Shown: positions 17,179 to 26,530 of the stretch, in pieces
How positions within the stretch are numbered: position 1 is the stretch's first letter
Layout: each line of letters starts with the position of its first letter
Assembly: GCF_001183605.1 (NCBI RefSeq)
Contig: NZ_LFXJ01000005.1
Span: 682,001-746,000, forward strand
Length of the DNA stretch: 64,000 nt
Reading direction: 5' to 3'
Source: Lysinibacillus xylanilyticus
GTDB taxonomy: Bacteria; Bacillota; Bacilli; Bacillales_A; Planococcaceae
The notes under the pieces: model-generated
Told to the model about the DNA's origin: nothing
What the model saw: only the letters and a program-made list of their open reading frames with translations
The model's database searches: none
Translations under genes and position numbers: made by a program

Positions 17179-18006
17179 ATGAAAAAAATACTTTTCACCT
17201 TCATGCTTTTAAGTTTCAGTATAATAAGTGCTTGCACTGATAAAGAAGAACCTGTGCCGAACAAATCACAAGAAGCACAACAACCGAATGTGCCGATTAA
17301 GTCACAAGATGAAGAACATGAATCACATGAAAATCAACAGGATCCGCCCAAAACAAATACGGGAAATACAGTAGCATCTAATACACAAGCTGGGGCACTA
17401 AAAAATATTAAGGACCAGCTTCAAACTAAATTACCTATCATTTTACCAAAAGGGCTTCCGATAACAAAAGGTACATTTTTAACGGCAACAACTAAGGCAG
17501 AAACTAACCAAGTTGAAGTACTGTTTTTTGAAAGTAAAGAGGTTTTGCCAATCAATGATATGAAGCTTAAAAATTCACAGACAGCTACGATTATTGCAAG
17601 ACTAGTAGTAAAGCAATATCCAAATGCTAAAGAAGCAAATGAGCAAATTTCATATCAGAACTTTAGTCAAAATGGTGGTCAAAAGGTTGATCTTGGCTAT
17701 AACATTAAAGGTTATCAGGATGCTGGAGCTGGTTCGTTATGGACTGGTTGGAATGAGGGAAGATGGGCATTAGCGACACATACACGAACAGAAAATCCAG
17801 AAGCGGGCTTGAAGCTTGCTAAACAGGCAGTCCAATTTCTAGAAACACATATGCTTCCTATTCCAAAACAAAATGGTTTTGCACGCTTAGATGTTTATAA
17901 ATCAGGAAATATAATTGTTTGGCAGGACGAAAAACTTGTCTATACGCTTGATTCAATCAAAGAGCCACTAAAAGCACTTGAAATTGCCACAGGCTTTTAC
18001 CATTAA
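17179..18006 (+). CDS. Lipoprotein of unknown function
   Basis: 275 aa from the ATG at 17179 with AAAGGGAG upstream; an in-frame TTG 99 bases earlier would bury the signal peptide and is rejected. Signal peptide with lipobox IISAC (Cys19). Residues 20-75 are a hydrophilic Glu/Gln/Asn/Pro-rich linker. The folded part (about 85-275) has KLPIILPKGLPITKG near its start and ends LKALEIATGFYH. No family recognised. Monocistronic with its own terminator. Confidence 0.75.
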   Translation: MKKILFTFMLLSFSIISACTDKEEPVPNKSQEAQQPNVPIKSQDEEHESHENQQDPPKTNTGNTVASNTQAGALKNIKDQLQTKLPIILPKGLPITKGTFLTATTKAETNQVEVLFFESKEVLPINDMKLKNSQTATIIARLVVKQYPNAKEANEQISYQNFSQNGGQKVDLGYNIKGYQDAGAGSLWTGWNEGRWALATHTRTENPEAGLKLAKQAVQFLETHMLPIPKQNGFARLDVYKSGNIIVWQDEKLVYTLDSIKEPLKALEIATGFYH

Positions 18007-18089
18007 CGAATTCAAAATAGAGTGATACTATGAGCCACTTGTTGAAAATGCTGTAAATTGAAAATGAAGTCAGTTTATGAAAATTTAAT

Positions 18090-18132
18090 AAAACTCCATT
18101 TTGATTAAATTTTTTCAAAATGGAGTTTTTTT
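18090..18132 (+). terminator. Terminator after the lipoprotein gene
   Basis: Stem AAAACTCCATTTTGA / TCAAAATGGAGTTTT, then a run of T. Confidence 0.8.
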
Positions 18133-18331
18133 CCATTTGCAGTTTGGTTATTAGTAATACTTTTTAGCCGTTTTAGGTTGTTAGTACATACAAAGCACAT
18201 CTAATATACATAGAAAATATTTATTCTTACTAATGAGTAAGAATAGAGGATAAATAGTTAGACAACCGTTATTCAAATATAAAGAATATCTAGTCTATAA
18301 TTTAGACATCAAGTAAATAAGGAGAAATAAA

Positions 18332-19003
18332 ATGAAAAAAATTATAGGCATAGTTTTAGTTATCGCCATTTTTATTGGTATAGGATTTGGAGTAAAACGT
18401 TTTATTGAAGGTCCACCACAATCGGTAAATGGCCTTTTAGTGATCGGCACAGAAAAAGAAGTCAATAAAGTTAAGCAGTTGTATAAAAATAAAACCAAAC
18501 AAACTGTCGACTACAAAATGAAGTTCATAGTAACAAAAAAAGGCGAATCAAATTTAAAGTATGCAGTAATTAACAAAACTACTGCTGAACAATTTGTTAA
18601 GAAAGGAATTATTAGAGCAAGAAAAGACCCAAATAGTTTGTCTATCATTTCAGAACCTGTTTATGAAATTAAAGAATTAAACGGCTCACTGAATCTGCTC
18701 TATTCTTTTGACGATAAAGATATGGTTGATCACAAAATCGAATTGAATGGACAAATGATACCTGTACATTATGTTAAACATCAAGCATGGGTCGGATATA
18801 TTCCCATGGACCTTGTTATTCTAAATGACCAAACTTATGATGAATTAACTGATCCAGAGTCTATTATCACATTGTTTCAGTTAAATAGTGGTAGCAAATT
18901 TGATTATAAAGATAAAGAAAAGACAAACCAAGTTTTCAAGGAAATAAAGGGCGTCTATTCAGATAGCGAAGACAAAGTAAATTTTGTAGACATACAAGAT
19001 TAA
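18332..19003 (+). CDS. Exported protein paralogous to 8655 (module 2), BA_5634-like
   Basis: 223 aa with AAGGAGAAA before the ATG. N-terminal anchor MKKIIGIVLVIAIFIGIGFG with no lipobox, then VNGLLVIG. The shared blocks with the protein at 8655 are KTTAEQFVKKGIIRAR, a later hydrophobic strand before ESIITLFQL, and the end VNFVDIQD. The module 2 ATPase starts 357 bases downstream, with a repeat element between. Role unknown; repeated association with ABC permease, two-component system and DUF418 genes points to an extracytoplasmic accessory. Confidence 0.7.
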   Translation: MKKIIGIVLVIAIFIGIGFGVKRFIEGPPQSVNGLLVIGTEKEVNKVKQLYKNKTKQTVDYKMKFIVTKKGESNLKYAVINKTTAEQFVKKGIIRARKDPNSLSIISEPVYEIKELNGSLNLLYSFDDKDMVDHKIELNGQMIPVHYVKHQAWVGYIPMDLVILNDQTYDELTDPESIITLFQLNSGSKFDYKDKEKTNQVFKEIKGVYSDSEDKVNFVDIQD

Positions 19004-19007
19004 GTCT

Positions 19008-19334
19008 TAACTTCTTTCAGCAATTAATTTCTGTAGCGAAAGCGAAGCGTCAGCTGCTGAAAGATGTTAAAGCCTTCGGCGGATGACACAGAATCGGAAA
19101 TGAGTTCTTAAAGGATGTTAGCCTAAAATCATCGCATCCATGCGATAACGGCTAACTGACCAGCATCGGTAAAAACGCCAGGTCCTGTCGCATTACCGAA
19201 ATGACCGACATTGTGTCGGCCCTCGTGCAGGCCTAAGCACAAAGCCGATTCCGGACGCATTGTTTATCTGTAGCGAAAGCAAAGCGACAGCTACAAATGT
19301 TTTCTGCGCGACAGCTACAATTATACCAAGGCAT
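19008..19334. repeat. Family-A palindromic mobile repeat, 327-bp copy
   Basis: Begins TAACTTCTTTCAGCA and ends ACCAAGGCAT before AATTGATT, the same ends as the 191-bp insertion at 39990. Internal hairpins include CGATAACGG, CCGACATTGTGTCGG and TGTAGCGAAAGCAAAGCGACAGCTACA. GC content is clearly above the surrounding DNA. No four-base target duplication is visible here, so it may be an older or rearranged copy. It separates the exported-protein gene from the ATPase gene. Confidence 0.75.
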
Positions 19335-19360
19335 AATTGATTGATGAGAGGATGGGTCAT

Positions 19361-20068
19361 ATGGAAGTTGTACGAATGGAAAATGTAGTGAAAAGTTATG
19401 GTGAAGGCAATAACAGGGTAGATGCATTAAAAGGAATTGATCTTTCTATTCAGCAAGGTGAGTTTGTTTCAATCGTCGGTGCTTCAGGTTCTGGAAAAAG
19501 TACACTGCTGCATATTTTAGGTGGTTTGGATCGTCCTAGTTCAGGAAATGTATTCATTGGGGACAATGATATTTATAAATATACAGATGATGAGCTTTCC
19601 ATCTTTAGAAGAAGAAAAGTCGGGTTTATTTTTCAATTCTTTAATTTGATACCAGTATTAAATGTCCAGGAAAATATTGCTTTACCTACGTTATTGGATA
19701 GTGAATCTATAGATATAGAGTATCTAAATGAAATTACTAATATCTTAGGGCTTCAAGAACGTAAGAATCACTTGCCTTCCGAATTATCTGGAGGGCAACA
19801 GCAACGGGTTTCTATTGGAAGGGCGCTTATTAATCGTCCTCATTTGATTCTTGCTGATGAGCCCACAGGTAATTTGGATACTCGTAATACGAAAGAAGTT
19901 ATGGATTTATTAAGATTCACAGCAAAAAAATACAATCAAACCATTGTCATGATTACTCACGATCTAACTATAGCATCGGCTTCGGATCGGATCATCACAA
20001 TACAAGACGGTGAAATCATTTCTGATCAGCGGCTGACAGAGAAAAAGTCTCAGACTGGAGGACAATGA
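19361..20068 (+). CDS. ABC transporter ATPase, MacB/LolD type (module 2)
   Basis: 235 aa from the ATG at 19361 (GAGAGGATGGG upstream). Walker A GASGSGKST, Q-loop FIFQFFNL, signature LSGGQQQR, Walker B LILADEPTGNLD, H-loop ITHD. It belongs to the LolD/MacB/FtsE group that pairs with FtsX-type permeases and powers mechanotransmission rather than ordinary transport. Its stop overlaps the permease start. It would be transcribed with the permease and probably the two-component genes downstream. Confidence 0.92.
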   Translation: MEVVRMENVVKSYGEGNNRVDALKGIDLSIQQGEFVSIVGASGSGKSTLLHILGGLDRPSSGNVFIGDNDIYKYTDDELSIFRRRKVGFIFQFFNLIPVLNVQENIALPTLLDSESIDIEYLNEITNILGLQERKNHLPSELSGGQQQRVSIGRALINRPHLILADEPTGNLDTRNTKEVMDLLRFTAKKYNQTIVMITHDLTIASASDRIITIQDGEIISDQRLTEKKSQTGGQ

Positions 20069-22047
20069 TCTTGATTAATAGTTATAAGCAATTAGGTACC
20101 AGGTATTTAAAGAAGAATATGAAACGAACCATCTTGACCTTGGTTGGAATCGTACTCTCTGTAGCGCTAATTTCAACGATTGGCCTCTTTATGAAAGGAT
20201 CACAACTTTCCCAAATTGAGAACATCAAGAAGTTAAACGGAGTGTCTTTTCATGTTGGTATATCAGATTACGATGAAAAGATATTAAATAAAATCAAATT
20301 TAATCCCCAAATTGAATCGTTTGGTTTAATGTCTCAGGGAGACATCGTTCCAGTTGGAGATGTTTCTGTGCAAATGAATTTCGCGGATCATCACGCCTTA
20401 AAATATTTAACCTATAGCCTTCTTGATGGCAAATTACCAACTAATGATCATGAAGCAGCTGTCGATCCTTGGGTACTCCCTTATATAAAAAAAGATCTTC
20501 AAATCGGTGATTCATTTGAACTGGAAGGGAAAACATATCAACTAGTTGGTTTACTGAATAATAGTGAGTTTACACAGAAAAATAAAGAGGGACGATTATT
20601 AACATATAAAAGTAAATTTGCTATTGGAGAAGGAAGGATATTAATTGAAATTAACGAGAAAGCAAACTTTAACGAGGTTTTAGACGAACTAAAATTAATG
20701 ACGGAAGACAATAACATTGATATTAATACTCAATTAATTCAAGCTTTGAAACCGGAGTCAGATCAATCGCTCCTAGCCATTCTTGTTATTGTTGTCAGTA
20801 TAGTTGTCATATCTACAATAGTTGTCATTTATAACGCTTTTCAAATTAGTGTCGTAGAGCGGATGAAGCAGTTTGGCTTGTTGAGAAGCATCGGTGCTAC
20901 GCGAAAGCAAATTAGACAAATTGTTATGAAAGAAGCTGTTGTGCTGGCTTTCATCGCTATACCAATTGGAATTGTATGTAGCTTATTGGCACTTGCTATT
21001 CTCCAAACCATTTTCTTGATTGTACTATCAGATGGTCAGAATATTTCGATATTCAATGTCGATTGGAAGATCATATTAATCAGTTCGCTTCTTACCCTGA
21101 TAGCTGTTTTAGCGTCTAGTTATTACCCTGCTTTTTTTGCAGGCAAAATATCTCCATTGCTAGCAATCAGCAGCAGACTGTCAATTAAAAAAGAGGCAAT
21201 CAAAAAACAAAAAAATACCGCTCTGAGAAAACCTTTATCTTTCCCCTTAAGCATGGCCTTGAAAAATGTGAAAAGAAATAAAAATCGTTATTTCGTTACC
21301 ATTTTATCAATTATTATAAGCAGTGTATTGTTTATTACTTTTTCATCGTTGATGGATATCGCATTTTCATCCAAGTTTATGAACGATTCTTCCACTAAAT
21401 CGGATCTTACAATCGATCTGGATGATAACCATGTTTCTTCTGAGGACCAACAAATTATGGATCAGTTAAAGTTGAATCAAAATATCTCCAAAGTTTACGA
21501 ACAGGATTCAAGTTTTAAAATTGAATTGGAGGATACAACTCAATCTCGCGCGACTGTTGAGGACATCCAGAAGACTATTGGACATAAACACGCCATTACA
21601 GTGGTTAATCACTTTGAAGAGAATAAAGTCAAGATGGAATCCGTTCTCATGACCAAAATTCTTGTCTATGCTTTTATTGTGGTCATTGCTTTAATTGGCA
21701 GTTTAAATATCCTCAATACGATTACTATAAGCATCATGATAAGACGAAAAGAACTGGCTGCATTAAAATCCATAGGCATGTCTCAAAGGGATTTGAAAAA
21801 AATGATTATCTATGAAGCACTGATTTACGGTTTTTCTGGAAGTTTACAGGGCATTTTCTTCGGCTGTATACTTTCATATATTATTTATTTGGCTGCTTCC
21901 GGTGTCTTAAAGGTTGCATGGACGATTCCCTATGAGGCTTGTTTCATTACGTTCGCTGCCGCTTTGTTAATAAGTTATTTATCTGTTTTTCTACCACTAC
22001 GAAGAATCCATCAGGATAATATTATAGATACGATAAGGGAAGAATAA
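20065..22047 (+). CDS. FtsX/MacB-type ABC permease, two FtsX domains (module 2)
   Basis: 660 aa. N-terminal helix at about 20-42, extracellular domain at about 45-230, three helices (about 235-370), cytoplasmic linker, then a second set with one helix at about 410-430, a short extracellular domain (about 440-530) and three final helices. The motif RMKQFGLLRSIGATRKQI and the matching RRKELAALKSIGMSQRDLKK mark the two FtsX repeats. This is a different permease class from the BceB protein of module 1. Substrate unknown; peptide antibiotic export or sensing is a fair guess. Confidence 0.88.
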   Translation: MILINSYKQLGTRYLKKNMKRTILTLVGIVLSVALISTIGLFMKGSQLSQIENIKKLNGVSFHVGISDYDEKILNKIKFNPQIESFGLMSQGDIVPVGDVSVQMNFADHHALKYLTYSLLDGKLPTNDHEAAVDPWVLPYIKKDLQIGDSFELEGKTYQLVGLLNNSEFTQKNKEGRLLTYKSKFAIGEGRILIEINEKANFNEVLDELKLMTEDNNIDINTQLIQALKPESDQSLLAILVIVVSIVVISTIVVIYNAFQISVVERMKQFGLLRSIGATRKQIRQIVMKEAVVLAFIAIPIGIVCSLLALAILQTIFLIVLSDGQNISIFNVDWKIILISSLLTLIAVLASSYYPAFFAGKISPLLAISSRLSIKKEAIKKQKNTALRKPLSFPLSMALKNVKRNKNRYFVTILSIIISSVLFITFSSLMDIAFSSKFMNDSSTKSDLTIDLDDNHVSSEDQQIMDQLKLNQNISKVYEQDSSFKIELEDTTQSRATVEDIQKTIGHKHAITVVNHFEENKVKMESVLMTKILVYAFIVVIALIGSLNILNTITISIMIRRKELAALKSIGMSQRDLKKMIIYEALIYGFSGSLQGIFFGCILSYIIYLAASGVLKVAWTIPYEACFITFAAALLISYLSVFLPLRRIHQDNIIDTIREE

Positions 22048-22052
22048 TACGA

Positions 22053-22082
22053 AAGGCCTGGCTATTTATAGTCAGGCTATTC
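22053..22082 (+). terminator. Weak hairpin between permease and regulator
   Basis: GGCCTGGCTAT / AGTCAGGCT, about 9 bp, followed by ATTCTG only. May reduce rather than stop transcription into the regulator. Confidence 0.35.
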
Positions 22083-22132
22083 TGATTTGGTGCTAACTGC
22101 TAATATAGAGTGAGAGGAAGGAGAGGATATAT

Positions 22133-22831
22133 TTGAATAAAATATTGCTGGTTGAGGATGATGAGGCTCTTGGTTTAGCTATCGAGTTTTCATTGAAAAA
22201 TGAAGGTTATGAGGTGATTAGAGCCTCAAGTGTAAAAGAAGCGAGAAACCAGTATGATCATACTATTTTTAAGTTGGCCATATTAGATATCAATCTTCCA
22301 GATGGAAATGGCTACGATCTATGTCTGCACTTTAAAAAACAAAACGATGCCATTTCTATCATTTTTTTAACCGCTCTAGATGAAGAAGCGAATGTAGTAA
22401 TGGGGCTAGATATCGGTGGGGACGATTATATGACAAAACCTTTTCGAGTTAGAGAACTTATGTCGAGGGTAAGAGTGCAATTGCGTAAACAAACTAAGTT
22501 AGAAGAAGCTTCATTGATTTTAACATCTGAGAATTTAAAAATTGATATGAACCAAGTCAAGGTTTATAAAAATCAAGAAATTGTCCCATTAACGAATTTA
22601 GAATATAAGCTTCTGTTAACTTTTATGCAAAATGCTTACAAAGTATTAAAAAGAGATGAAATTCTTCAGAAAATCACGGAAGGTGATGAAGTTTTCTTTG
22701 ATGAAAATACGTTATCTGTATATATAATGCGTTTAAGAGACAAAATTGAAGATAATCCAAAAAGTCCACAGTTTATCATCACCCAAAGAGGACTAGGATA
22801 TCGCTGGGACAAGGATGTGAGCAAACAGTAA
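22133..22831 (+). CDS. OmpR-family response regulator (module 2)
   Basis: 232 aa from a TTG with AAGGAGAGG upstream. Receiver with EDD at 8-10, Asp52 in ILDINLP and KPF near 102; winged-helix domain about 130-228 ending ITQRGLGYRW. It is followed after one base by the kinase gene. Probably controls the ATPase/permease pair just upstream and perhaps the exported protein and DUF418 genes. Confidence 0.9.
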   Translation: MNKILLVEDDEALGLAIEFSLKNEGYEVIRASSVKEARNQYDHTIFKLAILDINLPDGNGYDLCLHFKKQNDAISIIFLTALDEEANVVMGLDIGGDDYMTKPFRVRELMSRVRVQLRKQTKLEEASLILTSENLKIDMNQVKVYKNQEIVPLTNLEYKLLLTFMQNAYKVLKRDEILQKITEGDEVFFDENTLSVYIMRLRDKIEDNPKSPQFIITQRGLGYRWDKDVSKQ

Positions 22832-22832
22832 C

Positions 22833-24071
22833 ATGATAAAAAATACCGAGATAAAAGGCTATATGATTGTAATGTTCACTTTGTTTTTTCTATTTATGAT
22901 CTACCAGTTTATGACACACCAACTATTTTACGATCATTTAAAAAGTGATTCTATTGCAACCTGGGGGGAAATTACCGCCAGATTGGTTGAACAAAATCCT
23001 GAGAATGAAGCAGAAATTATGAAAGTCTTAACAAGCAATTCTTCAGATTCTAATACGTATCAGGAAAAAGGAAGAGAAATCTTTAGACAATATGGAGTAT
23101 ATGAAGATTTGGAAACAGAGTTTTTTCCACTTTTAAATAACCATATTTTTAGCCATAATCAGTCAATTTTTTTGGGATTGATTTTTCTTGGATGTATATT
23201 GTTTTTGGCAAACTACATACAATACACTATTTTCTTCAATAAAATCAAACAACTTACTTCGACTGCAAAAAAAATAATCGAAGGGGATTACTCGGTTACA
23301 ATAAACGAAAATAAAGAAGGAGATATTGCCAAACTGGTGGTTTCATTGCGTTCCATGAAAGATATTATTAGAAAAAGCATGAGTGATTTGCTTGAAGAGA
23401 AGAAGTTTTTAGGTCAAATACTACAAGACATATCCCACCAATTAAAAACACCACTTTCGACTATATCCATCTACAATGAATTGCTATTGAATGAAGACTT
23501 GCCCCGTCAGCAGCAAGTTCAATTATTGCAAAATAATGAAGTTCAAATCACCAGAATGAATGTCTTGATTCAAAACTTATTAAAAGTAGCGAAAATTGAT
23601 GCTAGAGCTATTTCATTTGATAAAGAACCTTTAAACTTTGTGGAGACCATTAATGAAGTTTTGAATCGTTTAGACAATATGATCAATGAAAAGGAATTGT
23701 CAATTGACTGGGATGAACCGAAGGAAATAGTGGTTGTCCACGATAAATTATGGATGCAAGAGGCTTTGATGAACTTGCTAAAGAATGCGATTGAGCATTC
23801 CAAGCATGGTGATAAAATTACACTTCAACTCAAAGATACACCCATTTATACGGAACTTGTGATTCAAGACTTTGGAGAGGGGATTGCACTTGAGGAATTG
23901 CCACATATCTTTAATCGATTCTACAAAGCAAGTAGTTCTAAAAAACATGATTCGACAGGGATTGGTTTGGCGTTAACAAAAGCGATTATTGAAGAGCATC
24001 AAGCCTTGATTAAAGTTGAAAGTGAGAAAAATGCCTATACAAAATTTACGATTACCTTCATTAAATTCTAG
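22833..24071 (+). CDS. Sensor histidine kinase (module 2)
   Basis: 412 aa. Helix 1 at about 9-28, a short extracellular part (29-110), helix 2 at about 111-130, HAMP-like region to 185, His202 in DISHQLKTPLS, and ATPase domain with NLLKNAIEHS, DFGEGI and GIGLALTK. Unlike the module 1 kinase it has a real extracellular segment of about 80 residues. It starts one base after the regulator stop and is closed by the terminator at 24138. Confidence 0.9.
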   Translation: MIKNTEIKGYMIVMFTLFFLFMIYQFMTHQLFYDHLKSDSIATWGEITARLVEQNPENEAEIMKVLTSNSSDSNTYQEKGREIFRQYGVYEDLETEFFPLLNNHIFSHNQSIFLGLIFLGCILFLANYIQYTIFFNKIKQLTSTAKKIIEGDYSVTINENKEGDIAKLVVSLRSMKDIIRKSMSDLLEEKKFLGQILQDISHQLKTPLSTISIYNELLLNEDLPRQQQVQLLQNNEVQITRMNVLIQNLLKVAKIDARAISFDKEPLNFVETINEVLNRLDNMINEKELSIDWDEPKEIVVVHDKLWMQEALMNLLKNAIEHSKHGDKITLQLKDTPIYTELVIQDFGEGIALEELPHIFNRFYKASSSKKHDSTGIGLALTKAIIEEHQALIKVESEKNAYTKFTITFIKF

Positions 24072-24137
24072 AATGTATGATATAAAAGTCAATAAAAGTA
24101 AGAGGATTTATTTAAAACGAAAGATTCATAAATAGTG

Positions 24138-24182
24138 TCATCTTTTCTAATTTAGATTGATTAGAAAGGATGACTTTTTTGA
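24138..24182 (+). terminator. Terminator after the module 2 two-component genes
   Basis: Stem GTCATC-TTTCTAAT / ATTAGAAAGGATGAC (one bulge) with a 9-base loop and T7. Confidence 0.75.
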
Positions 24183-24404
24183 TATTTAGGAAATTAAAAT
24201 CTTAAATGGCAAGAGTAGCAATCACATGCGTAAATTTACAATTTAGTAAGATTAAAAGTCATATTGTAAGGGGACAGTCATTCATTTATAAAAAGAAAAC
24301 GTTTATGTTTAAAGTATTAAAAATAAGGAGCTGGCAAAGTGAAAAAGAAATAGCTTTTTTTGTATTAATGCTAAAAAATAAAATTTTCTACTAGGAGATT
24401 CTGA
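24183..24404. other. Leader of the DUF418 gene
   Basis: AT-rich. An open frame at 24206-24394 lacks a ribosome site and is not called. AAGGAGCTGGCAAAGTG just before a stop-rich stretch gives no useful peptide. Confidence 0.4.
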
Positions 24405-25424
24405 ATGAATAAATTAAATACGTATGCAAGAATAGACACTATGGATTACTTACGTGGGTTTGCTTTGTTGGGGGTACTTCTGGTGAATAGTTTTCAGGTT
24501 ATGGATAATTTGTCTAATAATGAATTACACAGTGTATTATTTTCTATTTTTAACAGGAAATTTTATCCCATTTTATTCTTCTTGTTTGGATTTGGCTGTT
24601 ATCTTTTTATGAATAGATCCAAGCAAAAACTAAACAATAGATACCTTTTGTATTTCCGCAGAATCGGTTTTTTATTTGTGCTAGGACTGATCCATACATT
24701 TTATGCACCGCCAGGGATTAATGATGTATTAACGGTGTATGCTGTACTTGGTCTGTTTATGGCAATATTTTTCAAAAGAGGTAAATGGAATAACTTCATA
24801 GTAACGATTACACTAATAGCATTATCTATAGTTACAGCTTTTTATCAACCGTTTTATGGCGAGAGAATAATATGGCTAGATTTATTATCCAACATTAGTA
24901 AATGGTTTGCGCTAATGATGCTAGGTTTTACGATGGGCCAATTTCAATTTTTTGAAAATATCCATGGGAAATTAAAATATATTTCGATCTTTTTAATAGT
25001 AAATATTTGTACTTACGTGTTTTTATTTTATGTAAAGATGTCAATTGACATTACTCCTGCAGGAACTGAAATACTAGAAGATTATATTGTTCCTTTTATG
25101 ATGATTAGTGGTCTTCTTATTGTTTTACAATGGGATAGAGCAAAAATGATATTATCTCCATTAAAATATTATGGACAAATGTCCTTAACAAATTATCTTG
25201 CGCAAAGTGCCTTACTTATTGTATTTAGCCTCATAATTGGTATTACACCTATTCATTCATTAATTGTGTGCTTCATAATCCACGCTTTATTAATTACTTT
25301 TAGTATAGTTTGGTTAAAATATTTTAATATGGGACCAGTTGAATTGTTATTACGATGCTTCACTTATTGGGTTAAAGTTCCGAATAAGAAAAAAATCATT
25401 AAAGAAAGTTTTAATGAAACTTAA
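24405..25424 (+). CDS. DUF418 multi-pass membrane protein (module 2)
   Basis: 339 aa, AGGAG before the ATG. N-terminal MDYLRGFALLGVLLVN, about eight helices, and C-terminal IVWLKYFNMGPVELLLR. Paralog of the protein at 4309, with both family blocks conserved. It sits directly downstream of a two-component system, as the module 1 copy does, though a terminator lies between. Biochemical role unknown. Confidence 0.85.
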   Translation: MNKLNTYARIDTMDYLRGFALLGVLLVNSFQVMDNLSNNELHSVLFSIFNRKFYPILFFLFGFGCYLFMNRSKQKLNNRYLLYFRRIGFLFVLGLIHTFYAPPGINDVLTVYAVLGLFMAIFFKRGKWNNFIVTITLIALSIVTAFYQPFYGERIIWLDLLSNISKWFALMMLGFTMGQFQFFENIHGKLKYISIFLIVNICTYVFLFYVKMSIDITPAGTEILEDYIVPFMMISGLLIVLQWDRAKMILSPLKYYGQMSLTNYLAQSALLIVFSLIIGITPIHSLIVCFIIHALLITFSIVWLKYFNMGPVELLLRCFTYWVKVPNKKKIIKESFNET

Positions 25425-25530
25425 CTTGCCTAATAACCGGAAAATATGCTGGTAAAAATAACGTATATATTTGCTTGCGTGATAGGGCATTAAAGGATCA
25501 CTAGACTAAATGTGACCCAATGCATCCACT

Positions 25531-25917
25531 TTAAAAATTTCTTATCTGTTTTAGTAAGGTATTAAGTTCATTCGCCTCTTTTTTACTCTTAGTAAGTGTT
25601 AGGATCCAAGCACACAAATAGAGTACAAAAAACCCACCAAGAAAATCTATGCTTAGAAAATTATCTGACCAATTGTTATATAAAGATATAGAAAAGACTA
25701 CTAGAAACATCATGATAAAATGGATTACTAAAGCAAACAAATAGTTAATTTTTTCAATGTCAAAAATGATTGTAAAAATACCTGCGCAAGCTGAGATTAT
25801 TAACACACTAATAATCTCAGCTTCTGAAGAAATGATATTTTTTCTCGATAGTAAAACTATCATATAAATAAATGCACCAGTGCCTAAACCTGAAAATAGT
25901 CTATTTTTTAATTGCAA
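25531..25917 (-). CDS. DUF3021-like membrane protein
   Basis: 128 aa with four predicted helices: 12-24, 37-52, 60-78 and 90-108. The spacing and the charged ends fit DUF3021, a family typically encoded beside LytTR regulators and thought to hold them in check at the membrane. It is last in a three-gene minus-strand unit led by the LytTR gene at 26998; 16 bases separate it from the preceding gene. Confidence 0.65.
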   Translation of the reverse strand: MQLKNRLFSGLGTGAFIYMIVLLSRKNIISSEAEIISVLIISACAGIFTIIFDIEKINYLFALVIHFIMMFLVVFSISLYNNWSDNFLSIDFLGGFFVLYLCAWILTLTKSKKEANELNTLLKQIRNF

Positions 25918-25933
25918 CGAAAATGTCTTCCTC

Positions 25934-26449
25934 TCAATATAAGATAGGTTTGTTTAATTCCTTTTGCACATAATTTGTATAAAGAATTCCCCCGAAGAAA
26001 AGTCCTATAGATAGTCCACTTATGGCAGAATAAATGATATTAAATGAAATGTCATTATAAAATGATGGCGAGATGCCTAAAGTTACATTTAAGAGATACT
26101 TCACCAAAAAATTTATTAGGATAATGATTAATGGAAGATAGCATTTCTTTCTGATGATTACTGATTCTTGTTTGAAGAAAATTTGATATTTTTTATACAA
26201 CAAATAACCAAGTAAAGTTCCAGGAAAAATGAAAAAGAAATAGCTTATTAAACAAAATTCTAAGTGCGAAAATTGAGTGATCATTTTTTCAAATCCCCAT
26301 AGCATAAATATGATAGGAACTAAAAACATTTTAGATAAATTGATTGGTCTTTCCTGGGAAATAGCGATACCTCGTTTTATTAAAATAAATAATAATATCC
26401 ACACCCATAGTGGCGTTCCTAAAAGTACTTCTTTAATAATGTTATACAT
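25934..26449 (-). CDS. Five-to-six-helix membrane protein (DUF6622-like)
   Basis: 171 aa. Starts MYNIIKEVLLGTPLWVWILLFILIKRGI, a pattern I associate with DUF6622, then alternating hydrophobic helices to about 160. The middle gene of the LytTR operon. Such small integral proteins beside LytTR genes may act as sensors or antagonists. Family name is from memory; the membrane topology is clear. Confidence 0.55.
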   Translation of the reverse strand: MYNIIKEVLLGTPLWVWILLFILIKRGIAISQERPINLSKMFLVPIIFMLWGFEKMITQFSHLEFCLISYFFFIFPGTLLGYLLYKKYQIFFKQESVIIRKKCYLPLIIILINFLVKYLLNVTLGISPSFYNDISFNIIYSAISGLSIGLFFGGILYTNYVQKELNKPILY

Positions 26450-26530
26450 TCTTTATTGCCTCCTTTGATGTTATTCATAATGGCATCAAAGAGGGAATAA
26501 AGAAATACGTATAAACATATGTGGTGAAAA

